Shown here: positions 31,647-42,559 of the stretch, piece after piece
Position numbering within the stretch: position 1 is the first letter of the stretch
How the letters are laid out: each line of letters begins with the position of its first letter
Source of the DNA: Nannochloris sp. 'desiccata'
Taxonomy: Eukaryota > Chlorophyta > Trebouxiophyceae > Chlorellales > Chlorellaceae
Reading direction: 5' to 3'
Assembly (NCBI GenBank): GCA_019044685.2
Contig: JAGTXX020000006.1
Location: forward strand, 372,001-436,000
Length of the DNA stretch: 64,000 bases
Translations under genes and position numbers: made by a program
The notes under the pieces: generated by a model
What the model was told of the DNA's origin: nothing
Seen by the model: only the letters and a program-made list of their open reading frames with translations
The model's database searches: none

Positions 31647-34505
31647 ATGCAGGCTGACAGGGACCCCCGCGAGGACGACGAGGTCGTCCATTCTGACGAC
31701 GAGCCGTCAAGCGTAAGACATGAGGCCTCTGATGAGGAGGGCGAGGATTTGATGGACAACTTGGAAGCGTGAGTATCCACCCACATGGATGGCCGGGGTT
31801 TTAGCATGACTCAGACATCTAGGGTCATTTATTACTAGCCAATAATGTTTTTGCAAGAAGAAAATGCAAACAACATGCGTTAAGGAGGGTTGCAAACAGG
31901 CCACAAAATTCAAACGATCTTGTGACCTCAACTCCCTCTGCTCTTCATATCAAACGCACATTAACCATTATTTAATACCTGCAACTTTATTCCGGATGCT
32001 GACATATGTTTGTGATCTTTCCTTATTCCTTACTGCTGCAGAGATTATCGCCCCATGGAGCACTTGGATCGCTACGAAGGTGCAGGCATCGATGAAGACT
32101 ATATCGATGACATCACTGACGCAGAACGCATTGCTGCCCGCGTGGCTGCTGAAAGAGAGCTCGCAGAGCGTGATGTCCTTGAAGGCCGTGGTGGCACTCG
32201 CCGTGGGCGCCTTCCCGCTGCCCTCGAAGAAGGCTTGGATGAGGAATTCCGCCCTCGGCGCCGCCGTCGTGTGGACGATGCCCAAGCTGGATTTGATGAC
32301 GATGGTGATGAGCCTGATGTGGCCATCAACCTTGAAGAGCCTCGTGGGCCCATCAAGGAATTCCTTGCTCAAGAAGCCGTCCGACGTGAAGTAAAACGCC
32401 AATTCCGTCGCTTTTTACTCAACCACACGGACGATGCTGGTGATGTTGTCTACACCCAGCGTCTCCGTGACATGGTCCGTGCAAATGCTTGCTCTCTGGA
32501 AGTGGATTACGTTGATCTTGCCAAGCGGGTACCTCAGGTTGCTATCTGGGTCGCTGATTTGCCCAATGATGTGCTCCCTATTCTCGATGAAACCACTCGT
32601 GAACTTGCTATTCATGAGTTTGAAGGCTATGAGGCTGTTGCTTCTCACGTGTACGTCCGTATTGCCAACATCCCTCTTCAAGAATCTCTTCGTGATCTCC
32701 GCCACTTCCACATCAACCAGCTTGTGCGTGTTGATGGTGTCGTGACCCGTCGTACTGGTGTCTTCCCCCAGTTGGACCGTGTTATGTTTGATTGCAACGC
32801 CTGCGGAGCTGTACTTGGTCCTTTCTTCCAGACAGGTGACCGTGAAATCAAACTCAACTCGTGTGCAGCATGCGCTTCAAAAGGTCCCTTCACTGTCAAC
32901 GTCCGCGACACTATGTACCGTAACTACCAAAAGGTCAACCTCCAGGAGTCTCCTGGCAGTGTTCCTGCTGGCCGTTTACCCCGTTCCAAGGAAGTTCTTC
33001 TCCTTAACGATCTCGTTGATGCTGTCCGACCCGGTGAGGAAGTAGTGGTTACTGGTGTCTATGAGCATAGCTTTGACCCTTCCCAGAACTCCAAACACGG
33101 TTTCCCTGTCTACTCCACAGTTATTGTAGCCAACCATGTCGCTAAGAAAGGGGAAGCCTACACCGCCGCTCGCCTTACTGACGAGGACCGCAATGAAATC
33201 CGTTCCCTTGCGCGTGATCCTCGCATTGGTGAGCGAATCATCAAATCTATTGCCCCTTCCATTTATGGCCACGAGAATATCAAACGTGCTATCGCCTTGG
33301 CTATGTTTGGTGGCCAGGAAAAACACACTTCCAATACTCACCGCATTCGTGGTGATATCAATGTCCTCCTCCTGGGGGATCCTGGTACTGCAAAATCTCA
33401 GTTTTTGAAATACGTTCAAGGCTGTGCTCACCGTGCTGTATACACTACCGGTAAAGGTGCTTCCGCTGTCGGTTTAACTGCTGGTGTGCACAAAGACCCC
33501 ATTACCCGCGAATGGACTCTTGAGGGCGGTGCCTTGGTCCTTGCTGATCGTGGTCTCTGTTTGATCGATGAGTTTGACAAAATGAATGATCAAGATCGTG
33601 TATCTATTCACGAAGCTATGGAACAGCAGTCTATCTCCATCTCCAAGGCTGGTATCGTTACTCAGCTACAAGCTCGCTGCTCTGTCGTTGCTGCTGCCAA
33701 TCCTGTCGGTGGCAGGTATGACTCTTCCAAGACTTTTGCCGAGAATGTGGAGTTAACAGACCCAATTCTGTCTCGTTTTGATGTTTTGTGTGTTATCAAG
33801 GATATTGTAGACCCTGTCAATGATGAAAAGCTGGCTGCTTTTGTTGTCGGTAGTCACGCCGCCTCTCATCCAGACGGCGATGATGAAAACGCACCTACCC
33901 GTCCTTCTGAAGCAGATCCTGAGATATTACCTCAAGACATGCTTCGTAAATATATCACGTTTGCCAAGCAGACTTGCAAACCTCGTCTTCAGAGCGGTGA
34001 TTATGATAAAATTGCTGCTGTGTATGCTGAGCTCCGTAGAGAAAGCAGCGTTACCCACGGCATGCCTATTGCTGTCCGTCATTTGGAAAGTATGATTCGT
34101 ATGGCTGAGTCACGTGCTGCTATGCATCTTAGAGAGTTTGTCAATGACGATGATATCGATGCTGCTATTAAGACGATGCTTGAGTCCTTTATATCTACTC
34201 AGAAGCTGGGAGTTCAGAAGACACTCCGCCGTAAATTCTCTAGATTTATTGTTACCCGTGGCGATTTCAACAGTTTAGTGCTGTTCAAGCTCCGTGAATG
34301 CCTTCGGGATGCACGTAGTATGGAGCAGATTACCGGACAGGTTGAGGATAATAACAATTATCGTATCCCTGTCAGGCAGTTGGAAGAGCGGTGCAGAGAG
34401 TTGGATATCTTCGATTTGGCGCCTTTTATGGCTTCAGAAGAGTTTAATGGTGCTGGTTTCAAGACAGAGGATGGTGGAGCTACCATCTTATTAGCTAGAG
34501 CGTAA
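31647..34505 (+). CDS. MCM2: DNA replication licensing factor MCM2
   Basis: Two exons, 31647-31768 and 32042-34505, encode 861 residues. The 273 bp intron splits GC|A and creates EADYRPMEHLDRYEGAGID, the conserved MCM2 N-terminal segment, which identifies the paralogue. A C4 zinc finger (CNACG ... CAAC) lies near 293-320. The AAA+ core has Walker A GDPGTAKSQ near 488, Walker B LCLIDEFDKMND near 545 and arginine finger LSRFDVL near 617. The acidic, Ser-rich head is where CDK and DDK kinases usually act. MCM2 is part of the MCM2-7 replicative helicase. Much of the second exon prefers C- or T-ending codons, which may reflect high expression. Confidence 0.96.
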
Positions 34506-35479
34506 AGGGGGATATATTTATTGATTATCTCATCTATTGTACCGCCACTGCCTCTACAATGAAAATTAGTAGTAGCTCACTAGTGTGTCCTTCATTTTTC
34601 TGTTTCGCCTGTTTTTCTATCATTTTGACTTAGTGCATAACTTGGTTGTCAAAGAAGGTGTGCTGCTGTCTTTTTTCTCCCTCCCTCGGCAGTGCATATT
34701 TATTTGATCACCAAATATCCTTTATCTATCGACTGCACTCTACCAACAAAAATATAACATTTTCTTTCTTCTTATTCTACAAAGGGCATGTATTTTGTGT
34801 TTATGCTTGCCTTGTTACATTGACTCTCTCGTGTAATTAATTGACTCATTAAAGTACGAGAATAGGGATCTGGAAAAAGCTGTAAAGCCACCGGCAGTGC
34901 GGCAAGTCCACCTGTGCAAACAAACAATGAAAGGAAGGAATACTTTAATGAGTTTCAGGCGATAGATATAATACCAGCAAATAAATAGAGGATTAGGTAG
35001 GAGGGTAAGAAATTATTCCAGCTAAAACGTGGCAGAGAGTCAATCAAATAATGGCCGCTCCACCAGTCTCATGCTGGATGTTCGATATCGGCCTTATGCG
35101 GCAATTGAGCTCCAGGGCAGACGGTGAACAAATGCTTGACGTAAGGCCGGTTGTAGTTAAAGATAAAGATTTGCTGTTAAGCGCGCCTACCTGGTGGGTT
35201 CTTAGAAAAGAATGATTATTAATTGCAAAAATTAACTACAGCAAAATGCAATCCTCCCGATTCGTTGCTTACCAACAACTTTCATATGGCAATGAAAATA
35301 TTTTTGGAGTGCATGCAGAGCCCTAGAACGCAAGAAATGAGCACCGACAGGATCATATTTTCACCGACAAAGCCTTTGTTCTTGAAGAAGGCGCGAAACT
35401 TCAAAGGCTTTTTAGAGCCAGACAGCTGTTCACCTTACTCTGACCCTTATTGAACTCAACTTTACTTTTGACAGCTGTC
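34506..35479. other. 974 bp region with a 13 bp inverted-repeat element and a weak small ORF
   Basis: The left part is the MCM2 3' UTR (a TGTAA signal occurs at 34831-34835). Then comes an inverted-repeat element (34844-34953). An ATG at 35051 opens 54 codons to 35215, with a GTAAGG donor-like site inside, but it does not splice in phase to the J-protein gene and matches nothing known. The rest is the J-protein promoter. Confidence 0.5.
34844..34953. repeat. 110 bp element with perfect 13 bp terminal inverted repeats
   Basis: ACTCATTAAAGTA at 34844-34856 is the exact reverse complement of 34941-34953. The 84 bp between them are more GC-rich than the flanks. A small MITE-like element or a structured RNA both fit. 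Confidence 0.7.
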
Positions 35480-36270
35480 ATGGTTGGGTATACAAGCCCT
35501 TATGAAGTGCTAGGGCTCAAAGGTGGAGAGACTTTAGCAGAGGCAAGTTTACGAAATTTACTAATTGTATTCATTTGCCCTCATTGGTGTAAACGGTTTA
35601 CAGAGCTGTTGCGCTTGTGCTGATAGTAATACGCCTTGCAGGTAAAGGATGCATATCGCCGGCTATGTATGCAGCACCATCCAGACTTGTGCCCTCCAGA
35701 TCAGAAGCTCGCCGCTGAAAAATATTTCAAAGAAATAACTGAAGCTTATACAAGACTCTCGCGACGTAGGTGTCTCTTTACTTAGACTTCTTTAATATAC
35801 GGTATTTGCATTTCAAGTATGAACTGGAAGTGCAATCTTGTCCTCAAGCTGTAGAGTAGTCTATTTTTTTCTTTTCTTTTCCCCGCTCAAATGCAGAAGC
35901 CAGCAGTGCCCACGCCAGCACCTCTTCCCAGGCCGCCCACGCTCACTGGGCTCGTGGCGCAGCCGCTGCAGCTGCTCACGCTAAGCCAGGTCATTATTCC
36001 AACGGTGTAGTAGGTGCTGTCATTGCAGCACCGTTGTTTTTACTAGGCATGTGGCTACAACATAAAAGTAAATATGGCCAAGAGACAGGAGATATCATGC
36101 GACCACATGGCATTCTACACCCCCCGCAAAATCCATTTCTAAGGGAAGATATGAAGCCTAGAACGCAGAGTAGGTTTTGGAATTCAGGATGGAATGCAGG
36201 GAGAGGGAAACAACTAGGGTCGCCACCGAAAAAGAAAGAGGCAGAATCAGCGGCAACGGCAGCAAGTTGA
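35480..36270 (+). CDS. J-domain protein with C-terminal membrane anchor
   Basis: Three exons, 35480-35542, 35642-35765 and 35897-36270, encode 186 residues. The first intron starts with GC instead of GT (AG|GCAAGT, the standard context of GC donors) and joins LAE to [15 protein letters not shown], so the J domain (about 6-66) is complete, with the HPD tripeptide that stimulates Hsp70. The second intron joins C|AA. After an Ala/His/Ser-rich linker, a membrane segment ([18 protein letters not shown]) lies near 103-120. The C-terminus is basic and ends in a Lys/Glu/Ala tail. It is a short type III J protein of unknown membrane location. Confidence 0.85.
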
Positions 36271-36916
36271 TATATATTTTCTTTCTTAAAAAAAAATCTT
36301 TCCCCCTCTCTGCCTAGTCTTTAACTGTTTGGATTTAACTTACTATTTCTTTTGCGTTATATTGTATGTCAATGGCGTGCCAAATCTTCCATGAAATGCT
36401 TTTTCCATATGACTGTCCCGTCAGTGACGTTTGGCAGCAGCACTGCTTTGCCCGTTACGAAAAGTACCCCAGGAGCTTGTGAAATTTAAAACCCATTAGA
36501 ATTACTTACCAAAACGTTGAAATTACACAATCTTCTGCTTTTGGTTGATCCCAAAGCAGCATATTCACCAACGGGCACTGTTGAATGCCAAACTTGGTCG
36601 GCATGCCTGTCTCGACCAGGGCCCGTGACGGTAGTGGCACTCTTCAAGATTTATCGATAATGATAATGAGAGTACTAAAATTAGGTAGTTTTCCGAAAGC
36701 GAAATTAAGGTACGCCAGCAGGAGTTATTTCGTCAAGAGTAGATCAGTTTTCAACTTCAAGGCTTGATTAGTTGTGCTGGAAAACTTTTCCACTTTTCTT
36801 TTTGCTGCTGACTGTACCTCCTTCCTGTTCATTATTTCAGAGAATGAATATAGGTAGTTCATGCGGGGCCGTAGCTTCCATTTAAATATAGTTTCCTTAA
36901 TTTTGTGGCTGTAACA
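36271..36916. other. 646 bp non-coding region with nested inverted repeats
   Basis: This lies between the J-protein and VOC genes, both plus strand. A stretch at 36429-36593 has two nested pairs of 8 bp inverted repeats and an inner hairpin. I saw no supported reading frame. Confidence 0.55.
36429..36593. repeat. Nested inverted repeat (possible structured RNA or small element)
   Basis: GTTTGGCA (36429-36436) pairs with TGCCAAAC (36586-36593), and TGCCCGTT (36449-36456) pairs with AACGGGCA (36570-36577), in correct nesting order. Between them CTGCTTTTGG (36535-36544) can pair with CCCAAAGCAG (36550-36559) over a short loop. Confidence 0.6.
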
Positions 36917-37843
36917 ATGGTTATAATAGGCAAAGATACACTGCTCCAAGGCACTTCGGTGCAATCTCCGCGAGAGACATCTGCAACTAATGCGAACAGC
37001 AATTTCCTGAGAGCTTCCATTAGAGTATCAAACCTGGAAGCCAGCATCAAGTTTTATTGTCAGCAATTCGGCTTCCGTGTCCAAAAGATGCTTGACGTGC
37101 CTGGAGGGGAAGCAGAAGAGCAGCGGGCCATATTGTCAGCAGGCGAGAGCGCCTCATTTAATTTAGAGCTTGTAGAAAACTCTACAGCGCCAGCTGTCAC
37201 TCCTGGGGATTGGTTCGTACATTTTACTCTTATAGTACCTTCCACAACTGACGTTATACAAAGTCTTAAAGACTCTGGCCATGGAAAATTAATAGTTAAC
37301 GAAATGGAAGCAGTCATACCAGTTCGATCCCTCTCCCCAATAGGCGGTCAATCCACGCAAGATATAGTGGCTTTGGTTAAAGATTTAGAAAACTATACCT
37401 GGCAAATTATGGAAGCAAAGCGTTCAGGGGTAGTTCCAGAGCCTCTCTGCTCTATTACCCTGCGAACGACAAATCTTGAAAAGACAATTGCCAATTGCAG
37501 CAGACTGTTTGGGCTTAATGTTACGCAAAAGTATGAGGCTTCTCACGAACCGCCAGAGTATAAAACAGCGTTGCTTGGGTTTGGACCTGAATTAGAGACA
37601 GTCCAGTTAGAATTTAGACAGACAGAGACTCCCCCACTAGTTCACAGAGGCAACGGCATCGTGAGAATTGTTGTTGGCTGCAGTGATCTGGCGGCAACAG
37701 AAACAGCCTTAAGAGAAGCTGAAGAGGCTGTGGAGAAGGTGGAGATAGGTTCCATAGACGATCCAGGAGCAAAGGAAACTGCTGTGTGTACGGTACTAGA
37801 GCCTGATGGCTTGTGGCAGGTGTGTTTTGTTTCAAATTCTTGA
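36917..37843 (+). CDS. Two-domain VOC (glyoxalase I-like) protein
   Basis: This intronless gene encodes 308 residues; I take the ATG at 36917, as the frame's earlier codon is GTG. Two vicinal oxygen chelate modules are repeated: RASIRVSNLEASIKFYCQQFGF (from about 31) and SITLRTTNLEKTIANCSRLFGL (from about 180). Glyoxalase I enzymes detoxify methylglyoxal with two such modules, and plants have plastid Ni-type versions of similar size. However, the usual metal-binding His at the start of each module is replaced (RASI and SITL rather than xHTM), so glyoxalase activity is doubtful. It may be a divergent dioxygenase-like or binding protein. Confidence 0.75.
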   Translation: MVIIGKDTLLQGTSVQSPRETSATNANSNFLRASIRVSNLEASIKFYCQQFGFRVQKMLDVPGGEAEEQRAILSAGESASFNLELVENSTAPAVTPGDWFVHFTLIVPSTTDVIQSLKDSGHGKLIVNEMEAVIPVRSLSPIGGQSTQDIVALVKDLENYTWQIMEAKRSGVVPEPLCSITLRTTNLEKTIANCSRLFGLNVTQKYEASHEPPEYKTALLGFGPELETVQLEFRQTETPPLVHRGNGIVRIVVGCSDLAATETALREAEEAVEKVEIGSIDDPGAKETAVCTVLEPDGLWQVCFVSNS

Positions 37844-38797
37844 GAGAGAAACTTTCTTTTTGTTTGCTAAAAAATTAAAGTTGCTAGGTTCATACCCAAA
37901 ATAGTATTATCAAAAGTTTTCAACGGAATCTATTAAAAAGAATACTATATGATGTAGCAGAGGTGTTGGTAAAATAAAACTTCAATCGTCGAAAGTACCA
38001 CTAAGGGTGCGTTGCTAGAAAAAATATTAATGAACTTGACTACTTTTCTAAATAATCGAGCAAAGCACACGGGTGTTTGAGGGTAAGTTAATAAAGCACA
38101 CGGCAAAAAAGAAATATGAATCTTTAGGGAAGAATTGAAAAGGGAAAAGGGGTTTATTTGAACGGGGGAAAAGGGGGTTTATTTGAAGGGGAAAAAGTAT
38201 AAAAAGAGTCTTGATGTATTTAAGGGTTAGACTTCGAGCAAAGGAACAACGTTGAATCGTCATTAAAAGTAGTAAAATAGACTGCATAGCCTATTCAAAA
38301 ACGCTATTCTAAAATGATTTGAATAAGGAAGGAAGAAAGGAGAAAAAAGAAACCATTTGAACCCCAGGCAGGACAGGAAAAGAAAAAGGAAACTGTCTTT
38401 ATTATTAATTATAAGAAATCCTACCGATATTTTATAACTAATACATCATCTTTTAATTATAACCGATAGATAGTGTGATGGTTTATTGAATTAAGCGGAC
38501 ATGCATATTACTCTCAGAATAAGTTGGTGCCCCCCCTGTTCTCGAAATATTCTCGCAAGGAAAGAGAGCAGGAAGGAAAGCAAGAAAAGAAAAGTTGCGG
38601 AATAGAAAACAGCCCACAGACGATGGCGTGTTTGTCAAAACGGAAAAAGCCGCGAAAAGAAGCAAGAAAAGAATAAGAAGGAAATGAAAAAGAGGTCTGA
38701 ATTTATGAAACCGCAGTAATGATTATGGTATTGTCGTTATTATCGAATCATAGAGGGAAAAAAAAAAAAAAAAAAAAAACAGCTTTCAAGCAGTCTT
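37844..38797. other. 954 bp non-coding region with purine-rich repeats
   Basis: This is a convergent space between the VOC gene (plus) and the SBP gene (minus). It contains a two-copy tandem repeat with the core GGTTTATTTGAA (38143-38190), purine-rich stretches near 38320-38400 and 38560-38700, and a run of 22 A at 38758-38779. No gene is supported. Confidence 0.55.
38143..38190. repeat. Two-copy tandem repeat, unit about 24 bp
   Basis: The segment GGGAAAAGGGGTTTATTTGA is repeated once in tandem with one extra G. It is a simple purine-rich duplication with no sign of function. Confidence 0.75.
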
Positions 38798-41700
38798 CTA
38801 CGCCCAGTGCAATGCCATTGCAGCGACGCCCAGTGCCAACGCCATCACAGAGCCAACGGCAACGCTGGCGTGCCAATCTGATACAGGACGGCCTACATTC
38901 TCAGTCAAAGAATGGACCTCGTCCAACATATTACCAATATGATGTTGAACAAAATGAGCTTTGACGTCGCTTCTACTTTTCCAACTTAAAATACCGCTGA
39001 GGGCGCTGGCATCAGACAGCAAAGAGGAGGAGTTTGTTTTCTCCATCACAGAGCCAAGAGGCCCTGCTCTAATCTGTCCGTCAGATGTAGTAGTACTAAC
39101 AGACATATCGAAGGGTGTTGGTTTCATGGAGGTGGGTGTGTTGTTTCTTTTAGAGCGAACACCGCTGCTGCTGCTACGACCCCCGCCAGCCACCATGTCT
39201 GCCAAGCCCTCGGGTGTTGTGCCATCATCACTCTGTGCAAGGCCCCATAGTTTGGGGGCTGCAGAGGACATGGCGGTAAGCTCAAGACGCATAGCATAGC
39301 ATACTTTGGGGGGTAACATGGCGGCTATGTGAAGGGGAGTGACGCCACCAAGGCCCTTGGTATCGATAGCAAACGGCCCGGCGGTAGGTGTTGTTGCAGT
39401 AGTAGTAGCCGTGGCACTAGTAGGAGAAGCAGCAGCAGCAGCAGAAGAAGAAGGTGCATTTGCCCATTGACCAAGTTTCTTTACGATTTGCACGTTTCCG
39501 GTACCAATTGCCACGTGGAGTAACGTAGTGCCTGGAGGACAGGCTGCATCCATGATGACCACCGCCTCCTCTTTGGTCTGACCGGCAGCGGTGGTTGCAG
39601 GGAGTAAATAGGCAGTTAAAGCAACCCATTTCCTTGAAACTGCAGCTGCAACAAGCTTGCTTGCAATCTTTTGGATCGTGGTGAGGAGCTCAGGGGAGTA
39701 GGTGGGCACAGGGCGGCCTTCTGCCTTTGCATTTTCTCTATCGAGGTACTGAGCAACGAGACCCAAATCCCTTAAAAAGCTATCTACTGGAAGGTTATTA
39801 GCCAGTCCATTGTTGACAGTTTCAAGCTGACGGACTTCTTCAACCGCAGCTGCATCAGGTAATGCTACTAAAAGTCTGGAAATGCCTAAGAAAGAGCCTA
39901 CCTGCACCTCAAACTCTGCACAGCCGGCAGCAAGACCAAGAACACCTAGTTTAATAACCTGCCCACCAGCTGTCTCATCGTGTTCATCATAACCATTGTC
40001 ATCAGGAAGCTCAATAGTGAGGTTACGTCCACCTTGGCGGCACATAATTAAAGAAGAAGGGCTATTAAGTTGTCTTCCGGCAAGCATGATTGGAGTTCTG
40101 CCGATGCCGTTGCCTGCCGCCACGACAGCTAAAGGCCTTACAGCAAGAATTTTAGGTAATAAACCCATGGATTTGCCCATATCAATAGCTGCTATAATTT
40201 TCTTTTGCTTCACCACAACCAATTCATCGTGTAATTGTACCAACATGGAGTCTTTGGCCTCGGAAGGCAGGGCGGTGCTTTCAAGAAGTTTTTCAACTGC
40301 AGCAACTAAATTTCCACGCGCAGGAGAAGCTTCATCCGCATCAATGCCATTAGAGTTGGAGTCGCTGTTCCGATCTAAGGCATGGGTAGGGGCACGTACA
40401 GACAAGGTCATGTGCATGCATCCAGGGCGAATGTAGCCTTCTACAAGACTATTTTCGGCCACATGAAGCAAACTCGTGAGCTCAGATCTGACACAAGGCG
40501 CCAGCAAGTCTGGTGTGCAATTGAAAAGCTTGATTGACAGTCGGACCATAGAATCGTCAACGGAATAGCCGACGAGAGCACATGCGTCCATAGAAACCAT
40601 GGTGGAAGCTGCTTCAAGAGCGGCAATGGGGGCTGCAGCGTGATGGTGATGGTGTTGGTGTTGGGCGAGAGAATGAAGCCCAAAGCTGTGCTGCTGCTGT
40701 TGTTGCTGTTGAAAATATGCTACATGGTTTGCTTCTAATGCAGTACCTTGACGAGGACTAGTGGCTGTATTCATCTCACCAAAAGCGGCGAAATCAGTTT
40801 GTGACCAGTTTTTAACAGCTGAGGCGACAACAGGCCTGGCAGCGGCATAGGCAGTGCCCACACCATATTCAGCGGGTGCTTGATGCTCGACTGCAACACT
40901 ACCATCTGCTCTTCCACTGAGCTGATCATGTGCTGACACCACCAAAGAATCGCTGATATCTTCAGGAAACATCAATAAGCCTCCGAGGATGTCATCATCG
41001 AGGATCTCACCGAAGAAAGGAGCGTCCTTCATAGCTCCAAAAGGAGTTGTAATAAGATCCTGATGCTGTTTCTGAGTGGGAGCAGGAAGACCAGCAGCAA
41101 GATCCTGAAGAGGGGGGAGAGCAGTGCTGCTCCCACCGACGTTACGAAGACGAGCATCAGGGGAGTTGCGGGCACTGCCAGCGCCATCGACAAGTTGAAG
41201 GCCGACTCGCGTGACAGCACCGCCATCGCTAGAAGACAAAGGTTGCTGCGGTTTCTGGAGATCTTTTAATGCACCACTGCTGCCACCAGCTGCTGCCTCA
41301 TTTAAGGGAACAAAGCCTGCGATATTTTGAGCTGAGGCAATGTTATCGAGATCCATTGAAGAATGATAGCCGAGTCGATCCATTGAATAACTGGGGGATT
41401 CAGTAGCCATGCTTCGTGCCTTATTAGGCGATGGTCCATCAAGAGTTTTGAAACGAGCAGAACGGGAACGTGCTCCTCGTTTCATGTTTGCTAAAGCTTG
41501 GTATTCTGCATCCTCTGTGACGTCAATTTCATCCTCTTCAGAATCACTCTGCCAAGCACATCCCTTAATGGGGACGGTCCTGCGGCGTTGATTATGACGT
41601 TCTAATTTTCTGCGGCATGATTTACGAGTGCCGTCAAACTCTGTGACGTCATGGAATCGGCCACACTGTTGGCAGAAACGCTGCTTCCGACCTTGAATGA

Positions 41701-42028
41701 CCATGCCCTTCATATTGCAGTGAGTAATGCAGATACGATAGCGTTTGTAATAGGTCTTTTCATTGATAAGCTCAATACCACACCCATCAACCTGCAAGTG
41801 TGTTAATAAAGGCAACAATTTTTAGTTAGTATATAAGATAGACATTCTATGGAAGGATGCAGCGATGTTTAAAAAAACGGGGCGAACCTGGCACAAAATG
41901 CTAGAGCGGCGCTGCCTGCCTCCTTTGCGTTTGCCAGCGTCTGAGTCTGAAGGCAAAACACCTGAAGACACGCGCTGTGCTTGCAGCTCGTAGGGCTGAA
42001 ATTCATAGTCACTAGGCGACCAACTCAT
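38798..42028 (-). CDS. SBP-box transcription factor with ankyrin repeats and C-terminal membrane segment (CRR1/SPL1-like)
   Basis: Two exons, 42028-41888 and 41791-38798, encode 1044 residues. The intron falls inside the SBP domain, after LCQ, and splicing restores the first zinc site (CQVDGC ... CITHC). The second site (RFCQQCGRFH ... C) and the basic RRKLERHNQRRR nuclear signal follow, so the domain covers about 46-122. Two ankyrin-like units (TLLHVAIGTGNVQIVKKL near 802; GVTPLHIAAML near 866) and a last hydrophobic segment (about 1020-1042) match the large plant SPL1/12/14 class and Chlamydomonas CRR1. CRR1 activates copper-deficiency genes through GTAC elements. Whether this protein senses copper is unknown: the Cys-rich tail of CRR1 is absent. 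Gln, His and Ser runs fill the middle. Confidence 0.9.
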
Positions 42029-42559
42029 ACTTTTCTCTCCTATCTTCTTCAACCCCAAAATTGAAATCCTTAAATACTGAGGACTTTATTGTAGGCAGAG
42101 GGAAGCCAAACTGCTGCCGAGGGTTACGTCGGCCCCCGATTCCACCGATTATAAGCGGTACAAAGGATGGGCGCCTAAGCTCCAACTGGCCCTCAAATTA
42201 TCTTTTATCCGCCAGTATTCAGGAATAGTAGACCTGAATTAGGGCGGCAAGCCCTAATTATACCCAATGGCAAAAGTTTTCTGTAAAGCGCAAAAACTTT
42301 TTGAAAGAGATGATTCGACTCCTCCGAAAAAGGACAAAATTGCAAGAGAGAAATGTAGTGGAAAAAGAGCAGGACGCGGTTTATAATTAATAATTTAAAC
42401 TCCATACCCACAACAAAACTGAGAGAAAGGCTAGAGAGTCAACGCAGGTTTCTTGTTGAAGGTTCATTTGTATTGATACATTCCAGTCCGCAAATGTATG
42501 CCTTTTAATCAAATTTGCCCGAGTGCGTGTTCAACAGCTAGTAGTCAGCCCAAAAATTC
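42029..42559. promoter_or_regulatory. Divergent promoter region, SBP factor (-) and membrane protein (+)
   Basis: 531 bp between two start codons. A single GTAC core occurs near 42158. No gene or strong repeat is seen. Confidence 0.45.

Noticed and set aside
35051..35215. 54-codon ORF before the J-protein gene, considered as its first exon
   Set aside because: Its donor-like GTAAGG does not keep phase with any acceptor before the J domain, and the J-protein gene already has a good ATG.
38758..38779. Run of 22 A, possible retroposed poly(A) tail
   Set aside because: No target-site duplication or gene-like sequence lies upstream of it on the plus strand, and it falls in the 3' flank of the SBP gene. 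A simple homopolymer is enough.
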